A stretch of DNA of 64,000 bases from JACMQX01 sp040385105 (GCA_040385105.1 JAZKHY010000043.1:62001-126000), one strand, 5' to 3'. Positions 26,443-34,359 are shown, counted from the first letter of the stretch. Numbers and translations: made by a program. The notes: generated by a model not told the origin, from the letters alone.

Positions 26443-26901
26443 TCACCGCCCGTCCACTTGCCCCTGCCCCTCATCCACATAAAAAAACTCATCGCAAGCC
26501 GCCACAAACGCCCGCATGGTGTTCTGCTCGCCAAAGCCATAAACCATCGGCCCCCTCTCCTGAATCCGCCCGGCCAGGCCGGTGAAGTCGCAGTCAGACG
26601 ACACGATGCAGAACGCATCCACCTTCTCCAGGTACAGCAGTTCCATGGCGTCCATGATCAGCGCGCTGTCGCTTGAGTTCTTGCCCTTGCGGTGGCGGAA
26701 CTGCTGGCAGGGGCGGATGCCGAAGGCTTCAAGGATTTTCTTCCACGGCGTGAGCTGCGGCGTGGTCCAGTCGCCGTAGGCGCGGCACACGGTGGGCCTG
26801 CCCAGCAAGGCGATCTTGCCCATCACCTGGGGCATGTCGGCGGCGCGGGCGTTTTCCGCGTCGATGAGTACTGCGAGTCGTTGACTGTGGATTGCGGTCA
26901 T
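26443..26901 (-). CDS. NYN domain (PIN-like, LabA/DUF88) putative RNase
   Basis: A 152-residue protein consisting of one NYN domain: RLAVLIDAENA (about 8-18), GKNSSDSALIMDAMELLY and FCIVSSDCDFTGLA, whose aspartates form the acidic active site of PIN-like nucleases. Longer relatives carry an OST-HTH/LOTUS domain, which is missing here. The ATG at 26901 is preferred since the conserved domain starts at once; the open frame upstream overlaps hairpins. It is convergent with the tannase-family gene. Confidence 0.85.
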   Translation of the reverse strand: MTAIHSQRLAVLIDAENARAADMPQVMGKIALLGRPTVCRAYGDWTTPQLTPWKKILEAFGIRPCQQFRHRKGKNSSDSALIMDAMELLYLEKVDAFCIVSSDCDFTGLAGRIQERGPMVYGFGEQNTMRAFVAACDEFFYVDEGQGQVDGR

Positions 26902-26927
26902 TGGGTACGCTCCGTTGGGTTCCAAAA

Positions 26928-26954
26928 CCACCGCCACTTGACGAGTGGCGGTGG
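26928..26954 (-). terminator. Terminator-like hairpin in the NYN leader, proximal
   Basis: Perfect 11-bp stem, CCACCGCCACT at 26928-26938 paired with 26944-26954, and a 5-base loop. Read on the minus strand it is followed by TTTT and lies 27 bp upstream of the NYN ATG. Its position before a start codon fits an attenuator better than a simple gene end. Confidence 0.55.
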
Positions 26955-27049
26955 CCCGAATAGGTTGGCGTACCGAGGCCTGCGGACAGTTTCGGCGGGA
27001 CTTGCGTCCCCCCATCCGGGCCACCTGAAACACAGGGGCACAGATGCGA

Positions 27050-27084
27050 AAAGCCGCAAGGCTTCACAGAACTTTTGCGGCTTT
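27050..27084 (-). terminator. Terminator-like hairpin in the NYN leader, distal
   Basis: Stem AAAGCCGCAA at 27050-27059 with its complement at 27075-27084 (10 bp, 15-base loop). On the minus strand the second arm runs into a T-rich stretch (GCGGCTTTTC). It may terminate transcription coming from the island, or belong to the folded leader of the NYN gene. Confidence 0.5.
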
Positions 27085-27307
27085 ACGCCACAAGCCTACG
27101 GGACGCCAATCCCGGATCACGCAGTGAGTGCGTAACGACGCGAGTATATGTCTTGTTTTCGGCCAACCTGCATACATGCGAAGAATGCAGCGGCGCGGTT
27201 GTGGCACCACCTCAACGTTGAAATTCACCGATCCTTACGGCCTCTCGCGCAGGCCCAGCAGAGAAGTGGTTTCGGCGGCACGGACTCAATGAATTCAAGA
27301 AGGAAAG

Positions 27308-27556
27308 CTACACGTTGAATTGAACAGTCAATTTTCCAGAGCTCGAAGGCCCAAAATATTGAAGCGAAAAAGCTTCTACCAGCAACGTGAGCAGAGAGTC
27401 CTGATCACCGGATAGCGCAGGTGGAATACGAATCTGGCTCACGAAAACGGTTACGTCGTAGCAATGGTCCGGGCGCTGCACGATGGAGGTGGCTCTTTCA
27501 CCTCCGCCACCACACCACAGATGCACTTTGGCTCCCTTGTATATCAGGTCGTACAT
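27308..27556 (-). CDS. Hypothetical protein, 82 residues
   Basis: Not recognised. A small protein with beta-rich character (YDVTVFVSQIRIPPAL, GKLTVQFNV) and no signal or membrane segment. Its ATG lies 13 bp inside the end of the upstream hypothetical gene in another frame. The two may be coupled genes, or the halves of one protein split by a frameshift near 27550. Confidence 0.4.
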   Translation of the reverse strand: MYDLIYKGAKVHLWCGGGGERATSIVQRPDHCYDVTVFVSQIRIPPALSGDQDSLLTLLVEAFSLQYFGPSSSGKLTVQFNV

Positions 27557-27837
27557 CTCCGGAATTTCAAACGCTCCTCCTCCAAGACCTTGAATATCAC
27601 GCTCCTATCTTCATTGACGATCCATTTGTCATATTTCAATAGGATGTCTTTGTCGAACTTTTTGCCGTCCCAAGCCCTGATGTCGAATTGATCGATGAGC
27701 ATAAGATCATTGACTGTGATCTTCTCGCGGTGCAGTTTCGAACTGCGTGGGAGACTTACATCCAAGCTAAGTGTCTTCACCGTGGCGCTCCGCTCAGTAC
27801 TGTCCAATGTGAAAGACTGGCGAGCGACGCACACCAC
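27544..27837 (-). CDS. Hypothetical protein, about 97 residues
   Basis: Not recognised. Charged, with the segment DQFDIRAWDGKKFDKDILLKYD and a C-terminal EEERLKF. The start is uncertain: GTG at 27837 or 27840, as no ATG precedes the conserved-looking part. It overlaps the next gene downstream by 13 bp. Base composition is lower in GC than the catabolic genes around the island. Confidence 0.4.
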   Translation of the reverse strand: MVCVARQSFTLDSTERSATVKTLSLDVSLPRSSKLHREKITVNDLMLIDQFDIRAWDGKKFDKDILLKYDKWIVNEDRSVIFKVLEEERLKFRRCTT

Positions 27838-27952
27838 AGCGTGGGCACATCCGTCTCGAACCTGCTAAAGCTTATCGACCTCGCGGTTACTTGGGATCTT
27901 TCCAGATATGGCAAGTCAAACGGGATTGGTCTCACGCTCGATCTCCGTAACC

Positions 27953-28360
27953 TTAGTTGAGAGGAATGAACTGCTCAACCGTGTGGAAGTATGGGGGAGA
28001 TGGTGTACCAGACTCCGTCGCCTTGACAAGAAGTCCTAGCGTACCAAGCCGCGAATCTGTTTGAAGCACGCACGACGAATGCGGCCCTCCACGGATATTG
28101 GCGATAACGCCTGCAGCTACTTCCAGGGAACTACGGTCGGAGTCTGCACCGCCAATCCGAAAATGAAAGAGCGGTTTGAATTGGTCTGTGACGGCGGCTG
28201 CGTACCCTTGAATGTGTAGACCATCATTGAACGTCACAACCGCCGAGGTTCCCTCTGCTCGCACGTGCTTGATCCAGCAAATACCCGCCTTAGGTTGAGC
28301 CAAGCTGTACAGCGGTGCTACCAGAACCGCTATTGCGAGCGCAAAACGCAATTCGATCAT
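27953..28360 (-). CDS. Hypothetical exported protein
   Basis: Unrecognised 135-residue protein with a Sec signal peptide (MIELRFALAIAVLVAPLYSLAQ), so probably periplasmic. Two cysteines (CWIKH, SSCVLQ) could form a disulfide. The ATG at 28360 has a good AGGAAGG site about 9 bases upstream and is preferred over the upstream in-frame start, which would place charged residues before the signal. Confidence 0.6.
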   Translation of the reverse strand: MIELRFALAIAVLVAPLYSLAQPKAGICWIKHVRAEGTSAVVTFNDGLHIQGYAAAVTDQFKPLFHFRIGGADSDRSSLEVAAGVIANIRGGPHSSCVLQTDSRLGTLGLLVKATESGTPSPPYFHTVEQFIPLN

Positions 28361-28432
28361 TTGTAAGACCTTCCTTGGATGAAATTTCCAGCTAAGGAAC
28401 AAGCTCGCTCCCAGCGCGCCACGACTAACTTT

Positions 28433-28849
28433 TTAGCCCGCACACTTCGGCCTTTCTTTTCCCGTCCCGGCGCTGTACGCCAAGCCAAGGACCAGAAGGC
28501 CCAAAGCGACTGCAAGAGCGGACATTGCGAAGCCTGCCAATGAGAACGTGATCTTGAACCACACCGCGCCGAGGAACACGAGCGCGCCGCCGACGACGGC
28601 AATTGCCTGGCGCCAAAGTGGCAGCGGCTTGAGTGCTGCTCGAAGGTTCGCGACAACATCAACAGAAGACACCGTCTGAGAGACAGGGATTCCGGAACGT
28701 GCGCTCCGCGCTTTTTCGATTTCAGTGCCGGAAGCTCGAACGGGAAACTCGCACGAGCTGCATTTCACGGCGCCCGCTCCATTTACCGAGTCGCACACGA
28801 AGCAACGCCAAGAGTAAGACGGGCTCATTGCTAGCTGGCTAGCTTTCAT
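28433..28849 (-). CDS. Membrane protein with an N-terminal RanBP2-like zinc finger
   Basis: A 138-residue protein. Residues 14-33 read W-x-C-x2-C-x3-N-x6-C-x2-C, the exact spacing of a RanBP2-type zinc ribbon. Two hydrophobic helices follow at about 81-100 and 104-126. The start at 28849 has a GAGGAG site five bases upstream and overlaps the end of the preceding gene by 11 bp. The function is unknown; a cytosolic finger tethered to the inner membrane is the simplest picture. Confidence 0.6.
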   Translation of the reverse strand: MKASQLAMSPSYSWRCFVCDSVNGAGAVKCSSCEFPVRASGTEIEKARSARSGIPVSQTVSSVDVVANLRAALKPLPLWRQAIAVVGGALVFLGAVWFKITFSLAGFAMSALAVALGLLVLGLAYSAGTGKERPKCAG

Positions 28850-29234
28850 AGCTGCTCCTCATCCGCGAGATTTCTGCTAGAGCCAAGCCCCGATGCACCT
28901 CCGACATTTCAACGGCTGCGTATTCCTCCAGAAATGTGACCGCGTCTGCCACTCTACTCGCGTCAGCGAGATCGTACGCCGCTATAAGCGCCTCTCCAAG
29001 CCTTCTATTCGCGGCACTGACTTCCGGAGAAGGCTCCTCGTAAGCTACCTCCAGCTCAGGCCTCAAGCGGTAGATGGCCTGCTGAATTTCGAACACAGAA
29101 GAAAGTGCCGATCCGATACTGAGAATGTGTGCGTTGGTCGGCGACAGCGGAACGTCACGGATCATCGAGGCAGCGCCATCAAGTAGGCCGCATACGAGCC
29201 GGAGACGGCTGTGGAGTTCGGCGAGTTTGTCCAC
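28839..29234 (-). CDS. Hypothetical soluble helical protein
   Basis: Not recognised. With the GTG start at 29234 the product is 131 residues, mostly helical (LAELHSRLRLVCGLLDG; RLGEALIAAYDLADAS). The GTG shares one base with the stop of the upstream gene (TAGTG) and has AAGGCAGG before it, which argues for translational coupling. A longer TTG-started form to 29312 is possible. Confidence 0.5.
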   Translation of the reverse strand: MDKLAELHSRLRLVCGLLDGAASMIRDVPLSPTNAHILSIGSALSSVFEIQQAIYRLRPELEVAYEEPSPEVSAANRRLGEALIAAYDLADASRVADAVTFLEEYAAVEMSEVHRGLALAEISRMRSSYES

Positions 29235-29572
29235 TACGCCTGCCTTACCGGATTGGATTTTCGCCGGTTCACCCACCAAAGCGAGAAAGCGACGGCAGAA
29301 CCAATACCGCAACCCTGGAGGAACGTGACCGTATCAGAGTACCACCATTGCCCCAAGGCTCCACAGTCTAGGCAGGGTACGAACCACGGCAGCCTATGCG
29401 ATGCTCGCAAGACGCCGACAAGTAGCGCGCCTCCAAGCAGACCGCAACCGAGGATCGCTCCACCGGCCCGTTTGCTGAGTAGCCGGCGATAGAAAACCAG
29501 GCCCCCGAAAACCAATGGCACGAACACGGAGCCATAAGGAAGCACTTCATGCTGAAAGTCAAATGACGACAC
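29234..29572 (-). CDS. Hypothetical membrane protein
   Basis: A 112-residue protein with about three hydrophobic segments (VFVPLVFGGLVFY; GGAILGCGLLGGALLVGVL; GIGSAVAFSLWWV), started by GTG. Not recognised. It is the first of three overlapping genes together with those at 28839 and 28433, so it is probably part of one small operon. Confidence 0.5.
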   Translation of the reverse strand: MSSFDFQHEVLPYGSVFVPLVFGGLVFYRRLLSKRAGGAILGCGLLGGALLVGVLRASHRLPWFVPCLDCGALGQWWYSDTVTFLQGCGIGSAVAFSLWWVNRRKSNPVRQA

Positions 29573-29653
29573 TTTGGTTCCGCTGTTCAGAGTGGGAAAC
29601 AGGCAGCGGCCGCCAGAGGTGGCCGCGTCAGGGCGTCCTTGCTGAATATCTGA

Positions 29654-30145
29654 CTAGTGTCCATTCCGCACCCTCCTCGTTGGCATTGTGACTCGCGCCG
29701 CACAGATGGCGCCCGTAGCGAGGCCGAGGAACACTATAAGGTCAAAGAGCTTGTTGCCAAAGAAGAAGTAATCAGACTCACTGATTTCGCCTATCTCCAC
29801 TGAAGATCCTGATCGCCACCGCATGTACGAATTCCCGCCCCACCATTCGAAGACGTACGAGGTTTCGTTAACTGGCAGATACGTAAAGCCCACCCCCTCT
29901 AGTCGCAGTTCGCCCGGAGCCGAGTTCGCCCATCCCTGAAACTCCGCCGGCCAAGGCATCCGTCGCGTGCGCGCCAGATGCAGTTCCACATAGTCGCAAG
30001 CCATAGCTATGCGTTCGACCTCGCTTGGCCTAAGTTCATTCTTGGGGAGCCAGTCTGTCCAGAATGCAGTGTAGATAGCCGGCAAAAGCATCGCTACCCC
30101 AACGAGAAACAGTATGGTCGGCACGCACCAGCCGAGGACTCTCAT
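29654..30145 (-). CDS. Hypothetical membrane protein with a central extracytoplasmic domain
   Basis: A 163-residue protein with a hydrophobic helix at each end (about 8-30 and 133-153) and about 100 soluble residues between, rich in aromatic residues (YVFEWWGGNSYMRWRSG). This two-helix layout with a periplasmic middle is common in small unknown membrane proteins. No family was recognised. Confidence 0.55.
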   Translation of the reverse strand: MRVLGWCVPTILFLVGVAMLLPAIYTAFWTDWLPKNELRPSEVERIAMACDYVELHLARTRRMPWPAEFQGWANSAPGELRLEGVGFTYLPVNETSYVFEWWGGNSYMRWRSGSSVEIGEISESDYFFFGNKLFDLIVFLGLATGAICAARVTMPTRRVRNGH

Positions 30146-30232
30146 GCACGCAACCTAAAGAGCAACCGGCGCCGACGTCCCGCGTGCTGTGGACCTGCCG
30201 GAAGCACCCGGGCGGCGGGGTTGGGTGACAAG

Positions 30233-30535
30233 TCAGGTGTGTACATTTTTCACCAACCAGCCTATCGCACCTACAAGAAGCAGTGCACACCCCAGGATGA
30301 AGGACAGTGGCGCTAGCACCACCGAATCCCAATAGAGTTCGTGGAGCACCGGCCCCCAGTGCTCCGCAAGACCTGCGCATGATGCTTCATCCGGTTCATC
30401 ACCCGCAGTACAAGGACCACCCCAGAACAGCGCGTAAATAGTCAGCGCCCAAACCGTAGATGCCAGCATCAACCATATCCCGGCAAGTCGCATGGCACGC
30501 ATCATCTGCTGTTGATCAATGTCGCAGGGCTGCAT
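30233..30535 (-). CDS. Hypothetical small membrane protein
   Basis: A 100-residue protein with two transmembrane helices (about 17-39 and 71-93) and a short loop containing two cysteines (GGPCTAGDEPDEASC). Not recognised. It is in the same orientation as all its island neighbours. Confidence 0.5.
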   Translation of the reverse strand: MQPCDIDQQQMMRAMRLAGIWLMLASTVWALTIYALFWGGPCTAGDEPDEASCAGLAEHWGPVLHELYWDSVVLAPLSFILGCALLLVGAIGWLVKNVHT

Positions 30536-30580
30536 GTTCCGATTTCATGGCGACTTGGCCTCCAGCCCCTTTGTTTGATT

Positions 30581-30811
30581 TCAGGCCGGAAAGCCAGGAT
30601 CGAGCTGAGTGCGCATAGTGTTGCTTGATGTTGGCGATAAGCGGCGCTCAAGCTCGTCGTTGAATCCATTAGCGGGCGCAGCCGATGCAACCAAGTCTCG
30701 TAGTCTTATGTGCGCCGCAGATGAAGCTTCTGTGAAGTCAATGCAAGACGAATCTTTGCAAGCCTGACTACTGACATATTCCATCGCCCTTTGCCAGCGG
30801 CCAACTTTCAT
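30581..30811 (-). CDS. Hypothetical protein, possible frameshifted tail of the upstream gene
   Basis: An open frame of 76 residues that overlaps the end of the gene at 30768-31127 in another frame. The two products could join as one protein of about 180 residues after a single-base shift near 30785. Alternatively it is a separate short gene. No family was recognised. Confidence 0.3.
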   Translation of the reverse strand: MKVGRWQRAMEYVSSQACKDSSCIDFTEASSAAHIRLRDLVASAAPANGFNDELERRLSPTSSNTMRTQLDPGFPA

Positions 30812-31127
30812 GCGCGTTCGATCGGGCCGCCTCTTCCGTACGGATCTTTGTATCTATGTCGTGCTCCTCAGACTGTGAGAACAGGATGACTTGCCGGCAA
30901 TGCTCAACGTCATAGATACCTTGTGCGACGATCATAGGGCGTACAAGATGAACAATTTCCTGGTAATCAGCGCGTCCTTTCGCGTCTCGCACGTGTTTCA
31001 GATTCCTTTGTTTCCACGCTGCGTGAGCTGCTTCCAACTCGACTCTCATCTGTGGCTGATCGACGCCGCACTTTTCGATGTGAAGTTCCGCGAAAGCGAC
31101 AGCCGCAGCGATGTCAGAGTCAATCAT
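30768..31127 (-). CDS. Hypothetical protein, about 119 residues
   Basis: An unrecognised, soluble, charged helical protein (AVAFAELHIEKCG; AAHAAWKQRNLKHV). The ATG at 31127 overlaps the stop of the antitoxin remnant (GATGATTGA); an alternative TTG start lies at 31166. Its end overlaps another short frame, which hints at a frameshift. Confidence 0.4.
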   Translation of the reverse strand: MIDSDIAAAVAFAELHIEKCGVDQPQMRVELEAAHAAWKQRNLKHVRDAKGRADYQEIVHLVRPMIVAQGIYDVEHCRQVILFSQSEEHDIDTKIRTEEAARSNAHESWPLAKGDGICQ

Positions 31128-31344
31128 CTTGCGGATAAGCGGTGGCCGCAGGCGATGGGTTAGCAAACTTTGATTGAGACAATCCAGTGCGTTCCCGCGC
31201 TTTCACGGCAAGGGACGAGACCACTTGAGTTTTTCCAGCCTTCATTTGCCGTACAGATTCAAGCAACTCGGCGGCTAGGTCTCGTTTGGATTCGTACGTA
31301 CGCAGTTCCGCATCGTTGTGAGCCGCTGAGTTTGAGCGTTTCAT
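31120..31344 (-). pseudogene. Truncated second copy of the XRE antitoxin
   Basis: The first about 60 residues match the antitoxin at 13288-13602 closely, including the stretch YESKRDLAAELLESVRQMK and AGKTQVVSS. Similarity stops at GLSQSKFA, inside the helix-turn-helix, and is replaced by an unrelated 13-residue tail. No toxin gene is next to it. It is best read as a remnant of a duplicated or transferred module; a shortened protein that still binds toxin cannot be excluded. Confidence 0.7.
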
Positions 31345-32159
31345 TTAACGTACTCGACATCGGAAATCGTATATTTTTCCAAGCGTCCATCCGTCGTGGT
31401 GCTGAGCAAAATGTACATCCCTCCGTCAACAACGAATGCGTACTGGTCAATTCTTGTCGAGCCATTGCTCAACTTTCCTTCGCAACTTACAGGTAAAAAC
31501 TTCCCGCGAAAATTCGCATGTAGCGTGCTGGCGTCTCTCTCATTTTCCACAGCGCACGCCTGCTTGAGTCCGAGACTCACATTGGATACTCGCGTCCCGC
31601 CAAACAATCCAGAGGTGGTAACCACCGATTGAGCTTCCCATGCGTGCTCGAAGGAGAATTTGGTACCACTCGCCGGAGCGACTAGCTGTGCCAATTCGCC
31701 CGACAACGCCGTAATGTTTGTGCTGCCATTTGCTTTCAGGTCTCTTGTGACGCTGTAAGAAAAGAAATTTTTGCCAAGCGGCACCACAGAAGATGCGTCG
31801 AACTCGCGTGCAATCTCCGTAACCGTTGCAAGCGGAATCATGCCCTGCAGCGTGAGAGCGCGCCTGATGATCGCTCCTCTGACAGTGATAACGAGCGTAG
31901 TTCCCCAAAGCCCATTGTCTAATCGTTCGAAGTATCTTTCGGCCACAGGTTTTGCGTCGCCAGACTCGACTACGCCCCGAATTCGCCGAAGCGCGTTTGC
32001 AGGTTCTGCTTTCGGGAGAATTTCCGCTATCCGGTCTCGAATCCCCGCTGGGACCTCGACCACATTGGTAGAGATCGGCGATTGACCGTGAGCGGTCTCA
32101 AAAAGACATAGGCAAAGAGTCATCGCCGCAAGAAAAGACTTACTGTGAGAGTTGGTCAT
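31341..32159 (-). CDS. Hypothetical exported protein
   Basis: An unrecognised 272-residue protein with a signal peptide (MTNSHSKSFLAAMTLCLCLFETAHGQ), so periplasmic or secreted. It has two cysteines (KQACAVE, PVSCEG) that may pair, and a beta-rich C-terminus (YAFVVDGGMYILLSTT). The ATG at 32159 places the signal at the N-terminus. Its stop overlaps the start of the antitoxin remnant by 4 bp. Confidence 0.6.
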   Translation of the reverse strand: MTNSHSKSFLAAMTLCLCLFETAHGQSPISTNVVEVPAGIRDRIAEILPKAEPANALRRIRGVVESGDAKPVAERYFERLDNGLWGTTLVITVRGAIIRRALTLQGMIPLATVTEIAREFDASSVVPLGKNFFSYSVTRDLKANGSTNITALSGELAQLVAPASGTKFSFEHAWEAQSVVTTSGLFGGTRVSNVSLGLKQACAVENERDASTLHANFRGKFLPVSCEGKLSNGSTRIDQYAFVVDGGMYILLSTTTDGRLEKYTISDVEYVK

Positions 32160-32217
32160 ACTTGTATTGCCCCAAAGCGCAATCTTGATCTGATACCTTG
32201 AATATAGCCTTGGCACC

Positions 32218-34263
32218 CTACGCCTCACCCGCGCGCGCCATCACTCGCCTCCCCGCAAACTCCACATACCACCCCAAACACCCCGGATTCGCCATCGCCT
32301 CCTTGTTGATGACCTTCTCCATCGGCTGCCCCAGCAGCATTTTCTTGATGGGCAGTTCCTGCTTCTTCCCCGACAGCGTGCGCGGTATCTCCGCCACCTG
32401 GAAGATGTCGTTGGGCACAAAGCGGGGGGACAGCGCGGTCTTGATGGCGTTGTTCAGCTTTGCGCGCATCGCGTCGTCCAGTTCCACACCGGGCCGCAGC
32501 ACGACGAACAGCGGCATGTAGCTCTCCCGCCCCAGGTACTCCAGGTCCACCACCATGGAGTCCAGCACTTCGGGCAGTGCCTCCACCGCGCTGTACAGCT
32601 CGCTGGTGCCCATGCGCAGGCCGTGGCGGTTGATGGTGGCGTCGCTGCGGCCGTAGATGATGCAGCCGCCGGTGGGGGTGATCTTCAGCCAGTCGCCATG
32701 GCGCCAGACGCCGGGGTACATGTCGAAGTAGCTGGAAAGGTATCGCTTGTTGCCTTCGTCGCCCCAGAAGTAGAGGGGCATCGATGGCATGGGGCGGGTG
32801 CAGACCAGTTCGCCCACCTCGCCGATGACCGGCTTGCCTTCTTCGTTCCAGGCTTCCACGGAGCAGCCGAGCAGGCGGCATTGCATCTCGCCGGTGACCA
32901 GCGGCAGCTCGCGGTTGCCGCCGATGAAGGCGCCGGCAAAGTCTGTGCCGCCAGACATGTTGCACCACCAGATGTCTTGCACGCCTATCTTTGCAAACTG
33001 CTCCGTGCCCCAGCGTTGCGCGTCTTCGCTCAGCGGCGAGCCTGTAGTGCCGAGCGCGCGCACCTTGGTCAGGTCGCCGCATTCAGCAATGTCCAGCCCC
33101 GCCTTCATGCAGTTGGCAAAGAAGGCCGCGCCCGCGCCGAAGAAGGTGACGCCTGTCTCCGCTGCAAAGCGGTAGAGCGTGCCCCAGTCGGGCCCGCCTT
33201 CACCGGGCTTCTTTGTGCCGCCGGGGCTGCCGTCGTAGATGCAGCAGGTGGTGCCCAGCAGCAGGCCCATCATCTGGCAGTTCCACATGACCCAGCCAGT
33301 GGAGCTGTACCAGTGGAAGCGCTCGCCCCAGGAGTTGGGCGCGTAGCTGCAGCCCACGTCGTCCTGTATGCCCATGAGCGCCAGCGCCACAATGACGCTG
33401 CCGCCGTGCCCGTGCACGATGGGCTTGGGCAGGCCGGTGGTGCCGCTGGAGTAGACGATCCACAGCGGGTGGTCGAAGGGCAGCCACATCGGTTCAAAGG
33501 CCGCCACTTCTGCGTCGTCGCGGCTGGTGGCGTCGGCAAACAGCGTCATGCCGTTCATGCTGCCGTCACTGCCTGCGGCAAGGCCCAGTTGGTCATGCAG
33601 GATCACATGCTGCACCGACGGCAGGGCCGCGCGCAGCTCTGCCACCACGCCCATGCGGTCGATGTCCTTGCCACCGTAGGTCACGCCGTCGCAGGCGATC
33701 AGCACCTTGGGTGCTATCTGTTTGAAGCGGTCCAGCACGGCGTTGGTGCCCATGTCGGGCGCGCAGATGCTCCACACGCCGCCGATGCTCACCACCGCGT
33801 TGAAGGCGATGATGGCCTCGGGAATGTTCGGCAGGTAGGCGGCCACGCGGTCGCCGGGCTGCAGGCCCTGCGCCTTCAGGTGCAGCGCCATGGCCGCGAC
33901 CTGCCGGCGCAGCTCGGGCCAGCTGATCTCCCTGGCCTGGCCTTTCTCGTTGCGGCTGACGATGGCGGGGAAGCCCGCCGCATGCGCCTTGCCCACATGG
34001 CGGAAAACCTGGTGTGCATAGTTGAACTGCGCGCCGGTGAACCACTTCGCACCGGGCATGCGGTCTTCGGCCAGCACGGCGGTGTGCGGCGTGGGTGAGC
34101 GCATGTCAAAGTAGTCCCAGATGCTTTGCCAGAAGGCGTCAAGGTCCGTCACCGACCACTGCCGCAGTTCTTCATAGGAGTTGAAGGCCAGGCCGCGCTT
34201 GCTGCGCAGCCAGTCTGTGTAGATGCGGATCTGCGGAATATAGGGAGCCGGGGTAGATGCCAT
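32218..34263 (-). CDS. Acetoacetate--CoA ligase (acetoacetyl-CoA synthetase)
   Basis: A 681-residue AMP-forming ligase converting acetoacetate, ATP and CoA to acetoacetyl-CoA in the cytosol. The N-terminus (YTDWLRSKRG, FWQSIWDYFD) and total length are typical of this enzyme. The P-loop YSSGTTGLPKPIVHGHGG, the segment WWCNMSGGTD and the C-terminal lysine region LSGKKQELPIKKML are all present. It faces the TetR/transport/fumarylacetoacetase operon. Fumarylacetoacetase yields acetoacetate, so this enzyme completes that branch. Confidence 0.93.
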   Translation of the reverse strand: MASTPAPYIPQIRIYTDWLRSKRGLAFNSYEELRQWSVTDLDAFWQSIWDYFDMRSPTPHTAVLAEDRMPGAKWFTGAQFNYAHQVFRHVGKAHAAGFPAIVSRNEKGQAREISWPELRRQVAAMALHLKAQGLQPGDRVAAYLPNIPEAIIAFNAVVSIGGVWSICAPDMGTNAVLDRFKQIAPKVLIACDGVTYGGKDIDRMGVVAELRAALPSVQHVILHDQLGLAAGSDGSMNGMTLFADATSRDDAEVAAFEPMWLPFDHPLWIVYSSGTTGLPKPIVHGHGGSVIVALALMGIQDDVGCSYAPNSWGERFHWYSSTGWVMWNCQMMGLLLGTTCCIYDGSPGGTKKPGEGGPDWGTLYRFAAETGVTFFGAGAAFFANCMKAGLDIAECGDLTKVRALGTTGSPLSEDAQRWGTEQFAKIGVQDIWWCNMSGGTDFAGAFIGGNRELPLVTGEMQCRLLGCSVEAWNEEGKPVIGEVGELVCTRPMPSMPLYFWGDEGNKRYLSSYFDMYPGVWRHGDWLKITPTGGCIIYGRSDATINRHGLRMGTSELYSAVEALPEVLDSMVVDLEYLGRESYMPLFVVLRPGVELDDAMRAKLNNAIKTALSPRFVPNDIFQVAEIPRTLSGKKQELPIKKMLLGQPMEKVINKEAMANPGCLGWYVEFAGRRVMARAGEA

Positions 34264-34335
34264 GCCACAAGCGTAGCGCGGCAGCGCCGCAGCAGCCAGC
34301 CCAATCGCTCAGGGTTTGTACGGGTGTGCAATATT

Positions 34336-34345
34336 CTTGTACAAG
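34336..34345. promoter_or_regulatory. Palindrome CTTGTACAAG between aacS-like and tetR genes
   Basis: A perfect 10-bp palindrome 15 bp upstream of the TetR ATG and 73 bp upstream of the divergent acetoacetyl-CoA synthetase ATG. TTGTAC recurs at about 34317 and TGCAATATT precedes the palindrome. The position fits autoregulation and joint control of both directions by the TetR protein; this is inferred from layout only. Confidence 0.45.
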
Positions 34346-34359
34346 CGTTCAATACCGGC

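Larger units (their letters stand above)
26902..27307. other. Gene-free region with two terminator-like hairpins upstream of the NYN gene
   Basis: About 400 bp with no credible gene on either strand. On the minus strand it forms the leader of the NYN gene and holds two hairpins, each followed by a short T-run. The rest has no recognised repeat. Toward 27307 the base composition drops as the small-gene island begins. Confidence 0.5.

Noticed and set aside
27308..32159. Integron cassette array made of small one-strand genes
   Set aside because: A GTTGGGT box occurs at 30220-30226, but I found no matching partner box at attC spacing and no such site in the other gaps; no integrase is in the window.
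34126..34359. N-terminal extension of the TetR regulator
   Set aside because: It covers the start of the divergent acetoacetyl-CoA synthetase gene and the palindromic promoter region.
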